Below, one piece after another: positions 9,027 to 17,679 of a DNA stretch of 64,000 nucleotides. Numbering within the stretch: the first letter of the stretch is position 1; the number at the start of each line of letters is the position of its first letter. The notes beneath the pieces were generated by a model. That model was not told where the DNA came from, made no database searches, and saw only the letters and a list, made by a program, of their open reading frames with translations. This DNA comes from DATAEE01 sp036257535 (GTDB lineage Bacteria; Acidobacteriota; Vicinamibacteria; Vicinamibacterales; 2-12-FULL-66-21): the NCBI GenBank assembly GCA_036257535.1, contig DATAFJ010000239.1, positions 1 through 64,000 on the forward strand, written 5' to 3'. A program made the translations under genes and the position numbers.

Positions 9027-10361
9027 GAGCCGCCCGACGCCAGGGGGCACGCGTTTCCTGGCTTCACGCGCCCACTGCAGCGCGACGACCAGGCGATCCG
9101 GCCGCGCAATCGCGAGCGTTCCGGATCTCGAGAGCGCGAATTCGTTGACGTCGGCGGCGAGCGGCGCCGGCGCGCCCGCTATCGCGCGGAGGCGATCGTC
9201 CCACGACACGCCGGCGAGTTCCGTTCCCCGCTTGAACACCAGCAGTCCGGGCGCTCCCACACGCGCACCTCGCGCATCGTCCAGGAGCGTCCGCCGCGCG
9301 CCTCCGCCGCCGTCTACGACGGCCGCATGGTGGACGCCTCTCGCGGTGGCGATTGTAAACACGATGCCGTCGGTTCCCGGCAGGTGAAACGGCAGCCCGT
9401 GCGCCTGCTCTCCGGCTGCGGGATCGAGCCGCGTGAGCGGCTCCACGCGGCCGCCGGTCTCCCCGACGACTGCCAGCCCGGCCGCCGGAATTCCGGCGAA
9501 AACGATTCGTCCATCTCGTCCCCAGCTTGCGCCGCGAGCCTCCGCGGCATCGGCAATCGCGAGCGGCGTCCCGCCGGCGAGCGAAATCGTCAGCAGCTTG
9601 CCCCCGGCGAAGAAGCCGATGCGTCGCGTGTCGGGCGCGAAGAAGGGCGTGCGGCCACCCTCCGTTCCGTCGACGAAGGCGGCGTCCAGATCGTCCAGCG
9701 CTCTCGTCCAGATGCCGCACCGTGCCTGCTCCAGAATGCATGCGGACCACGCGAGGCGCGATCCATCGGCGGCAATGGCCAGAGATTGATCGTTGCCATC
9801 GAGGCGGCTGCCGGCGGGAAGATCGACGACGAAGCGCGCCGCGGGCGGCTCCGGCCGAGGATCCGCATACTCGAGCCTCCAGATCGCCGCCGCTGCCAGC
9901 GCTCCCAGGATCGCGGCGAGGCTCCACGGAAGGAGGGACGCCGCGATCGAAGGTACAACCGGTGAAGCTTCTGCGCTCGGAGCGCCAGGCAGCAGGGCGT
10001 CCGCACCAGGCGCTGGTGCATGAGCTGACGGTGCGCCGGAGCCTGTGATGGCGGACGTCGGCGAGAGCGGCGCGACGAAGCGGTAGCCGCGGCGGTGGAG
10101 CGTCTGAATGTAGACCGGCTGCTGCGGATCGTCCCCGAGCGCTTGTCGGAGCGAGCTGACCGCCTCGGCGAGCGACGTATCGGTGACGAACGCATCCTTC
10201 CAGATCGCGTCGATCAGATCCTGCCGCGCCACCACCTGACCCGGCCGCGAGACGAGGTAGGCGAGGACGCCGAGCACCCGCGGCGGCAGCGGGACCTCGC
10301 TGCCGGCCCGGCGCAGCAGGCCGTTAACCGCGTCGAAGGTAAATGGACCGAAAGAGACCAT
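9018..10361 (-). CDS. winged-helix (OmpR/CadC-type) transcriptional regulator with membrane helix and TolB-like propeller
   Basis: Residues 1-100 are a PhoB/OmpR-type winged helix (FGPFTFDAVNGLLRRAGSEV, VLGVLAYLVSRPGQVVARQ, LRQALGDDPQQPVYIQTLHR, RGYRFVAPL). A low-complexity linker leads to one membrane helix (about 141-161, LLPWSLAAILGALAAAAIW). The rest is a periplasmic TolB/WD40-like propeller. This is the CadC-like one-component design, in which a membrane-anchored DNA-binding domain reports on the periplasm. At 447 residues the propeller is shorter than in most acidobacterial relatives, so it may be trimmed. It diverges from the amino-acid permease at 10456, a plausible target. Confidence 0.88.
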   Translation of the reverse strand: MVSFGPFTFDAVNGLLRRAGSEVPLPPRVLGVLAYLVSRPGQVVARQDLIDAIWKDAFVTDTSLAEAVSSLRQALGDDPQQPVYIQTLHRRGYRFVAPLSPTSAITGSGAPSAHAPAPGADALLPGAPSAEASPVVPSIAASLLPWSLAAILGALAAAAIWRLEYADPRPEPPAARFVVDLPAGSRLDGNDQSLAIAADGSRLAWSACILEQARCGIWTRALDDLDAAFVDGTEGGRTPFFAPDTRRIGFFAGGKLLTISLAGGTPLAIADAAEARGASWGRDGRIVFAGIPAAGLAVVGETGGRVEPLTRLDPAAGEQAHGLPFHLPGTDGIVFTIATARGVHHAAVVDGGGGARRTLLDDARGARVGAPGLLVFKRGTELAGVSWDDRLRAIAGAPAPLAADVNEFALSRSGTLAIARPDRLVVALQWAREARKRVPPGVGRLLR

Positions 10362-10455
10362 CCGCGGCCCATTTTAAGAGAAAGTTCAGGACTTCTTCGC
10401 CGTTGATTCACCGCGGGTTCAAGACGGCGGCCGCTCGCGGCGGGACACTACCGTC
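10362..10455. promoter_or_regulatory. divergent promoter region, regulator/permease
   Basis: These 94 bases separate the start codons of the winged-helix regulator (minus) and the permease (plus), so promoters for both must lie here or inside the flanking genes. No clear consensus hexamers or operator palindrome are visible. Confidence 0.4.
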
Positions 10456-11952
10456 ATGTCTCTCTTCGCCACGAAGACCATCGATCAGATCCAGCGGGAG
10501 CAGCTCGGCACGGGCGAACGCGCGCTCAAGCGCGTGCTCGGGCCGACGCAGCTCGTCATGCTCGGCGTCGGCGCCATCATCGGCACCGGCATCTTCGTCC
10601 TGACGGGCCAGGCGGCCGCCGCGAATGCCGGACCGGCCATCGTCATCTCGATGCTGATTGCCGGGTTCGCGAGTGCGCTCGCCGGCCTGTGCTACTCCGA
10701 GTTCGCGTCCAGCGTGCCGGTCGCCGGCTCCGCCTACATCTACGCCTACGCGACTATGGGGGAGTTCGTTGCCTGGGTGATCGGGTGGGATCTGATCCTG
10801 GAGTACGCGCTCGGCGCCGCGACCGTCGCGGTCGGCTGGTCGGGCAACTTCGTGACCCTTCTCGGACAGCTCGGCCTCTCGTTCCCGGCCGCGCTGAGCG
10901 GCGCGCCCGGCACGCAGGTGACGCTGCCGGGCGGCGAGGTCGTGACCGCCGTGTTCAACCTGCCGGCGGTGATCATCACGATCGCCGTAACCGCGCTTCT
11001 CATCGTCGGGATCAGCGAGTCCGCGACGGTCAACGCCGTCGTCGTCGTGATCAAGGTGGCGGTCGTTCTCATCGTGATCGCCGCGGGCTCGTTCTTCATC
11101 AACCCGGCCAACTGGACACCGTTCATTCCGCCCAACACGGGCAAGTTCGGCGAGTACGGGATCAGCGGCATCTTCCGGGGCGCCGCCGTCATCTTCTTCG
11201 CGTATATCGGTTTCGACGCGGTCTCGACCTCGGCGCAGGAGGCGAAGAATCCGCAGCGCGACATGCCGCGCGGCATCCTCGGTTCGCTCGCGGTATGCAC
11301 GATCCTGTATGTCCTGATCTCCGCGGTGATGGTGGGCCTGGTGCCATACAAGCGCATGCTCGGCGAGCCGGCGCCGTTCGTCGTGGCGATTGATGCCGCC
11401 GTTCAGCAGGCGGCGGGCACGGCGTGGCACACGCCGCTGACGATCGCGAAAGTGCTCATCACGGTCGGCGTGCTGGCGGGCCTCAGTTCCGTCATGGTCG
11501 TCATGATGCTCGCCCAGCCCAGGATCTTCCTGGCGATGGGGAACGACGGATTACTGCCGGCGTGGACCAGGAGGATCCACCCCCGGTTCCGCACACCGCA
11601 CATCTCGACACTGGTGACCGGCGCCGTTGTTGCCCTCGCCGCCGGCTTCACCGGGATCGGCACGCTCGGCAACCTCGTGAGCATCGGCACGCTCATGGCG
11701 TTCGTCATCGTGTCGCTGGGGATCATTGTGTTGCGGTCGACGAGGCCCGATCTGCCGCGGCCGTTCCGCGTGCCGCTCTCGCCGTACATTCCGCTGGCCT
11801 CGGCGATCGTCAGCGCAGGGCTGATGCTCAGCCTCCCGTGGGAGACTTGGGAGCGGCTGATTATCTGGATGGTGATCGGGGTGATCTTCTATTTCGCGTA
11901 CGGATTCCGGAGGAGCCGCATCCGCTCGGCCCCCAGCCCGGAGCCTATCTGA
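10456..11952 (+). CDS. APC superfamily amino-acid permease (cationic amino-acid transporter type)
   Basis: This inner-membrane proton or cation-coupled amino-acid transporter has 498 residues and about 12 hydrophobic helices. It carries the APC signature near the N-terminus (VMLGVGAIIGTGIFVLTGQA). The TM3 region AGFASALAGLCYSEFAS and the TM6 stretch AAVIFFAYIGFDAVSTSAQE are typical of the YfnA/CAT subgroup, as is NPQRDMPRGILGSL. The start at 10456 gives the usual short N-terminal amphipathic helix. The gene converges on the cupredoxin gene, with an 8-base overlap of the 3' ends. Substrate specificity (Lys/Arg versus branched-chain) is not readable from the motifs. Confidence 0.93.
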   Translation: MSLFATKTIDQIQREQLGTGERALKRVLGPTQLVMLGVGAIIGTGIFVLTGQAAAANAGPAIVISMLIAGFASALAGLCYSEFASSVPVAGSAYIYAYATMGEFVAWVIGWDLILEYALGAATVAVGWSGNFVTLLGQLGLSFPAALSGAPGTQVTLPGGEVVTAVFNLPAVIITIAVTALLIVGISESATVNAVVVVIKVAVVLIVIAAGSFFINPANWTPFIPPNTGKFGEYGISGIFRGAAVIFFAYIGFDAVSTSAQEAKNPQRDMPRGILGSLAVCTILYVLISAVMVGLVPYKRMLGEPAPFVVAIDAAVQQAAGTAWHTPLTIAKVLITVGVLAGLSSVMVVMMLAQPRIFLAMGNDGLLPAWTRRIHPRFRTPHISTLVTGAVVALAAGFTGIGTLGNLVSIGTLMAFVIVSLGIIVLRSTRPDLPRPFRVPLSPYIPLASAIVSAGLMLSLPWETWERLIIWMVIGVIFYFAYGFRRSRIRSAPSPEPI

Positions 11953-12292
11953 CGACGAGCTCGCCGCGCATGTTGCGGCAGCCTTCGTCTTCCGCGATGT
12001 TGCAGTAGAACGGGAAGGTTCCGGGCCGATCGGCCCGGAATTCGAAACTCACGCCGTGGCCCGGGCTCGCGCGCTTTGCGATGCGATAGGCATCCACGGT
12101 GAAGCTGTGAGGAATGTCCGTGGCCTCCAGCGTGATCTTCACGAGGTCGTTGTGCGGGACCTCGATGCGCGAAGGCTCGTATGAATACTTCCGCGCCCTG
12201 ACGGTAATCTCGCGGGGCGGCTGGGCGCCGAACGCCCGCGCCGCCGCCGTTCCCAGCCCGACCAGCCACGCCAGCAGAAGCCTGCGATGCAT
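11945..12292 (-). CDS. small exported cupredoxin-domain protein (CuA/COX2-like)
   Basis: A 115-residue protein with an N-terminal signal peptide (MHRRLLLAWLVGLGTAAARA, cleavage near FGAQ) and one cupredoxin fold (IRVPHNDL-type strand, then PHSFTVD, FPFYCNI, GCRNMRGELVV). Candidate copper ligands are His62, Cys97, Cys105 and Met108. Spacing Cys97 to Met108 (+11) matches the CuA loop of cytochrome oxidase subunit II. The +4 position is Glu101 instead of Cys, and the +8 position is Cys105 instead of His. It may carry a modified mononuclear copper site, act as a copper chaperone, or bind no copper. It sits downstream of pnp on the same strand, separated by a hairpin. Confidence 0.85.
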   Translation of the reverse strand: MHRRLLLAWLVGLGTAAARAFGAQPPREITVRARKYSYEPSRIEVPHNDLVKITLEATDIPHSFTVDAYRIAKRASPGHGVSFEFRADRPGTFPFYCNIAEDEGCRNMRGELVVR

Positions 12293-12347
12293 TGTTGGGC
12301 CCTGGAGTTTAGACGCCGACCTCTTCCGGCCGGTTGCTCACGCCGCT

Positions 12348-12367
12348 GGCAGGCCTGACGGCCTACG

Positions 12368-12371
<4 letters not shown>
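12348..12371. repeat. degenerate dispersed hairpin overlapping the pnp stop
   Basis: AGGCC-TGAC-GGCCT followed by ACGCTAC resembles the GCAGCCCT/AGGGCTGC elements at 39421 and 50311-50360, including the trailing GCTAC. It overlaps the pnp stop codon and could stabilise or end the pnp transcript. Confidence 0.45.
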
Positions 12372-14533
<2,162 letters not shown>

Positions 14534-14616
14534 GTCTTGTCTTCGCAGTCTGTGTGGGTGTGGACGCGGCGGGCACGACGCGGGCCGCGCGCACGCCGGA
14601 CCTCGGGATCGGGCAC

Positions 14617-14642
14617 TCGCCCGCCCTGAAGGTCGGGCCTAC
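14617..14642. repeat. dispersed hairpin at the rpsO 3' end
   Basis: GCCCG and CGGGC flank a ten-base loop containing CCTGAAGG, followed by CCTAC that overlaps the rpsO stop. It belongs to the same style of intergenic element as those at 39421 and 50311 (CTGAAGG core, trailing CTAC). It lies in the rpsO-pnp spacer, where RNA processing usually occurs. Confidence 0.4.
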
Positions 14643-14908
14643 TTCCGAATGCCGAGGCGGCGAATGAGATCGCCGTAGCGCTCGCTGTCCTTTCGCTTCA
14701 GGTAGTCGAGCAACCGCCGGCGCTGGCCGACGAGCTTGAGCAGCCCGCGCCGCGAATGATGGTCCTTCGCGTGCGTCTTGAAATGGTCCGTCAGGTAATT
14801 GATGCGCTCGCTGAGAAGCGCCACCTGGACTTCCGGGGAGCCTGTGTCCGAGTCGTGTGTGCGGTAGGTACCGATGACTTCCGTCTTGCGTTCCTTGTTC
14901 AGAGCCAC
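14639..14908 (-). CDS. rpsO: 30S ribosomal protein S15
   Basis: S15 is a primary 16S rRNA-binding protein of the small-subunit platform. The 89-residue product is full length and shows the family motifs TGSPEVQVALLSERINYLT, HFKTHAKDHHSRRGLLKLV and RRRLLDYLKRKDSERY. The start codon is GTG at 14908, preceded by GGAGGTG, a strong ribosome-binding site. It sits between truB and pnp, the standard order of this operon in bacteria. Confidence 0.98.
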   Translation of the reverse strand: MALNKERKTEVIGTYRTHDSDTGSPEVQVALLSERINYLTDHFKTHAKDHHSRRGLLKLVGQRRRLLDYLKRKDSERYGDLIRRLGIRK

Positions 14909-15026
14909 GCGTGCTCACCTCCACGAACGGTCCAGAAACCGCCTGCCTCGCTGTAGCCCTTGGCGAAGGCGGGTCGTACCAGAGCCGCCGTTGTTGCGTC
15001 GCGCTAATTTGCGCGAATTCAACATT

Positions 15027-15941
15027 TTAAACCAGAACGACAACCGGATGCAAAGCACCGGGCCGCGCCTCCGCAATGCCGAGGAGCGTGCCGCGGCCGT
15101 CGAGAAGCCGCACCGGACAAGCCGCGTCGGCCGACACTCGCCGGACGATGTCTCCTCCCGCGACCGGGTTGCCGTGCGCCACTCGTTCCGCGCCGGCGTC
15201 GGTGAGGACGGCCGCCGGCATGTGCGTCAGCAGACCGTTGAGGCCGATGACGGACTCGAGCGCACGCTGCGGGTCGGTCTCGACGAGCGCCAGCGGCACC
15301 GCATCGGAGAGCGTAAATGGACCGCTGCTGGTTCGCCTCAGCATGGCGAGATGACCGCCGCACCCCAGCGCCGCCCCGAGATCGTGCGCGAGCGACCGTA
15401 CGTAAAACCCCGCGGAGCACGCGACGCGAATCCGGACCTCGCCGTCGCGATAGCTGCCCAGTGAGATCTCCCGAACCGTTACGTCGACCGGTTCCGGCGT
15501 TGTCGGACGCGCCGCCCGCGCCAGCTTGTAGGCGCGAACGCCTCCAATCTTCTTCGCCGAGTAGGGCGGCGGCGTCTGACGGAACGTGCCGCGGAAGCCG
15601 TCCAGCGCGGCGCCGACGTCTTCTGGCGTGACGGACGACGGCACCGGCATTTCCGCCGGCGCCGACGCGGCATCGTATGTCTCGGTTGCCGCGCCGAGCC
15701 TGATGACGGCGTCGTACGTCTTGTCCCCGCTCGACAGGTACCGGGCCAGCCGCGTGGCGCGTCCGAGCACGAGCGGCAGCACGCCGCTCGCGAGCGGATC
15801 AAGCGTGCCGGTGTGCCCGACGCGCTTCACACCCGTTCGCGCGCGCACGCGGGCGACGACGTCGTGCGATGTAGGCCCGGGCGGCTTGTCGACGACGAGG
15901 ACGCCCGAGATCGTTCCGCTCTCGATCGATTCACCGATCAC
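15027..15941 (-). CDS. truB: tRNA pseudouridine(55) synthase TruB
   Basis: TruB converts U55 of the tRNA T-loop to pseudouridine and also helps tRNA fold. The 304-residue protein has VVDKPPGPTSHDVV near the N-terminus and the catalytic motif GHTGTLDPLASGVLP, with nucleophile Asp48. Downstream come YDAVIRLGAATETYDA, FRQTPPPYSAKKIGG and the C-terminal RNA-contact region with GFYVRSLAHDLG. The start is GTG at 15941, overlapping the nrnA stop codon as GTGA, which indicates translational coupling. Confidence 0.96.
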   Translation of the reverse strand: MIGESIESGTISGVLVVDKPPGPTSHDVVARVRARTGVKRVGHTGTLDPLASGVLPLVLGRATRLARYLSSGDKTYDAVIRLGAATETYDAASAPAEMPVPSSVTPEDVGAALDGFRGTFRQTPPPYSAKKIGGVRAYKLARAARPTTPEPVDVTVREISLGSYRDGEVRIRVACSAGFYVRSLAHDLGAALGCGGHLAMLRRTSSGPFTLSDAVPLALVETDPQRALESVIGLNGLLTHMPAAVLTDAGAERVAHGNPVAGGDIVRRVSADAACPVRLLDGRGTLLGIAEARPGALHPVVVLV

Positions 15942-16981
15942 GGAGTGCGGGGGACTGCGGCCGCCCTTTCAATCGCTTCGATCACGTCGTCGATGACCTG
16001 TGCGCGGACGTGGTCTTCGGGGCCTCGGAGCGTGAAGCCGGCAGCGTTGGTATGTCCCCCGCCGCCGTACTTGACCGCGACGGCGCGCACGTCGACGTCG
16101 TACTTCGATCTCAGGCTGATGCGAACTTCTCCCGGCTCGAGCGCCTTGAAGAAGACGACCGCCTGAATCTCGCGCGCGGTCAGCGGCAGGTTGATCAGGC
16201 CCTCGGTATCGTTGAGGGTGCTCTCGGCGCTCTCGAGCATTCCGGGATCGAGCCGCAGGATCGCCAGCCGTCCGCTGTCGGCGAGCCGCATGGAATTGAG
16301 GAGAGCGCCGATCAGCTTGAGCTTCCCGTAGCTGTTGCTGTCGAACACCCACCGCGCCATGGCGGCGGGATTGACGCCCGCCTCCGTGCAGCGCCGGCAG
16401 ATGTCGAACGTTCGAGGTGTGATGTTCGAGTGGTGAAACGATCCGGTGTCCGTCAGGATGGCCAGATAGATGTGCGTCGCGATTTCTGGGGAGAGCCGAA
16501 CGCCGAGCGCATCCACGAGCTCTAGGACCAGCTCGCCGCACGCCGACGCGGACTGATCGAACCAGTTCAGCGCGCCGTACATCGAGTTGCCCACGTGATG
16601 GTCGATGTTGATGGCGAAGAAGCGATCCAGCCCAGCGACGGCGGGGCGGGAGAGGTCGCCGCACTCCATCACGATCAGCGCATCGAAGGCGCCGAGCGCC
16701 GGGTCGACGGCATCGGCGATGAGGATCTCGTCGACACCGGGGAAGTCCAGGTAGTGCGCGGGCGGCTCGTCCCGGTTGATGATGACGACTTGCTTGCCGA
16801 GGTCACGGAGGGCGAACGCCATTGCGAGCTGGGAACCGATCGAATCGCCGTCGGGCCGCGCGTGCGACGTGACGAGAAAGCGGCGCCGGCTGAGGATCGC
16901 GTCGCGTATCCGATCGCGCGCGGCGGGGCCCAGGGCGGCGTGGAGATCGGGACGGTCGAGCTCCCTTGATCTGTCAGTCAT
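15938..16981 (-). CDS. nrnA: DHH/DHHA1 phosphoesterase NrnA (oligoribonuclease / pAp phosphatase)
   Basis: NrnA-type enzymes finish RNA decay by hydrolysing 2-5-mers and can dephosphorylate 3'-phosphoadenosine 5'-phosphate. The 347 residues contain the DHH domain (SHARPDGDSIGSQLAMAFAL, VMECGDLSRP, NIDHHVGN, CGELVLELVDAL) and the DHHA1 domain with GGGGHTNAAGFTLRG. The usual DxDxDx motif appears as RPDGDS, as in many NrnA homologues. It overlaps rbfA upstream by 8 bases and truB downstream by 4 bases, which fits the conserved rbfA-nrnA-truB block. Confidence 0.95.
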   Translation of the reverse strand: MTDRSRELDRPDLHAALGPAARDRIRDAILSRRRFLVTSHARPDGDSIGSQLAMAFALRDLGKQVVIINRDEPPAHYLDFPGVDEILIADAVDPALGAFDALIVMECGDLSRPAVAGLDRFFAINIDHHVGNSMYGALNWFDQSASACGELVLELVDALGVRLSPEIATHIYLAILTDTGSFHHSNITPRTFDICRRCTEAGVNPAAMARWVFDSNSYGKLKLIGALLNSMRLADSGRLAILRLDPGMLESAESTLNDTEGLINLPLTAREIQAVVFFKALEPGEVRISLRSKYDVDVRAVAVKYGGGGHTNAAGFTLRGPEDHVRAQVIDDVIEAIERAAAVPRTP

Positions 16982-17372
16982 CGTCTGTCCGGGTACCCCC
17001 GTCGCCCGGTTCGCTGTCGGTGTCCTCCCCGGCCGCCTTCAGGTCCTGCAGAATACGCTCGACGCGGTCCTGGTGCTCGATCGACTTGTCGTATTTGAAC
17101 TCGAGCTCCGGCACCCGGCGAAGCTGCAGGCGGCCGCCGAGCTGGCGGCGCAGGAACGGCAGCGCGCGTGAAAGCGCGCGCGCCGATTCGTGTTTCGCCT
17201 TGTCGTCCCCTAGCGCAGTGTAGAACACGCGCGCGAGCTGCAGATCCGGCGTGACCTTGACCTGGGTGATGGTGACGAATCCGAGGCCGGGGTCCTTGAC
17301 GCCGCGCGACAAGAGCTGGGCCAGCTCGGTTCTGACTTGATCCGCGATGCGCGCCGGGCGGGACCCCTGCAT
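16974..17372 (-). CDS. rbfA: 30S ribosome-binding factor RbfA
   Basis: RbfA is a small KH-fold protein that binds the 30S subunit late in its assembly and is needed for 16S 5'-end maturation. The 132-residue product has RIADQVRTELAQLLSRGVKDP near the N-terminus as a modified family motif, then GFVTITQVKVTPDLQLARVF and LRRQLGGRLQLRRVPELEF. It ends in an acidic tail. It lies between ylxP and nrnA, as expected. Confidence 0.96.
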   Translation of the reverse strand: MQGSRPARIADQVRTELAQLLSRGVKDPGLGFVTITQVKVTPDLQLARVFYTALGDDKAKHESARALSRALPFLRRQLGGRLQLRRVPELEFKYDKSIEHQDRVERILQDLKAAGEDTDSEPGDGGTRTDDD

Positions 17373-17386
17373 GTCAGCTGCTCAGC

Positions 17387-17668
17387 TCAGGTCAGGAACT
17401 CGACCTGCGTTCCGGTAATCAGACCGGGTTCGGTTCGCTCGATCTCGTCCGCCACGGTGGCCAGCGCGCGATCCACGAACTCCGTCGAATCGCCGATCGT
17501 CACGATCCCGAGGCCCGCGCGCTGCCACAGGTCCTGATGCTCGACCTCGGCGACCGCGACGTTGAACTTCTTGAGCCGATCTTTCACGCCGCGGAGCACC
17601 ATGCGTTTTTCCTTCAGCGATCGCGCCCCCGGAATGTGCAGCTCCACGCTGAGGAGACCGACCACCAT
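17387..17668 (-). CDS. ylxP: DUF503 family protein (YlxP)
   Basis: A 93-residue ferredoxin-like protein with the family pattern VVGLLSVELHIPGARSLKEK, RMVLRGVKDRLKKFNVAVAE, VEHQDLWQRAGLGIVTIG. YlxP-like genes sit between infB and rbfA in many bacteria, as here (12 bases after infB, 14 before rbfA). The B. subtilis homologue is thought to take part in ribosome or translation-related functions, but no biochemical activity is firmly assigned. Confidence 0.93.
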   Translation of the reverse strand: MVVGLLSVELHIPGARSLKEKRMVLRGVKDRLKKFNVAVAEVEHQDLWQRAGLGIVTIGDSTEFVDRALATVADEIERTEPGLITGTQVEFLT

Positions 17669-17679
17669 CTGTCAACGTC

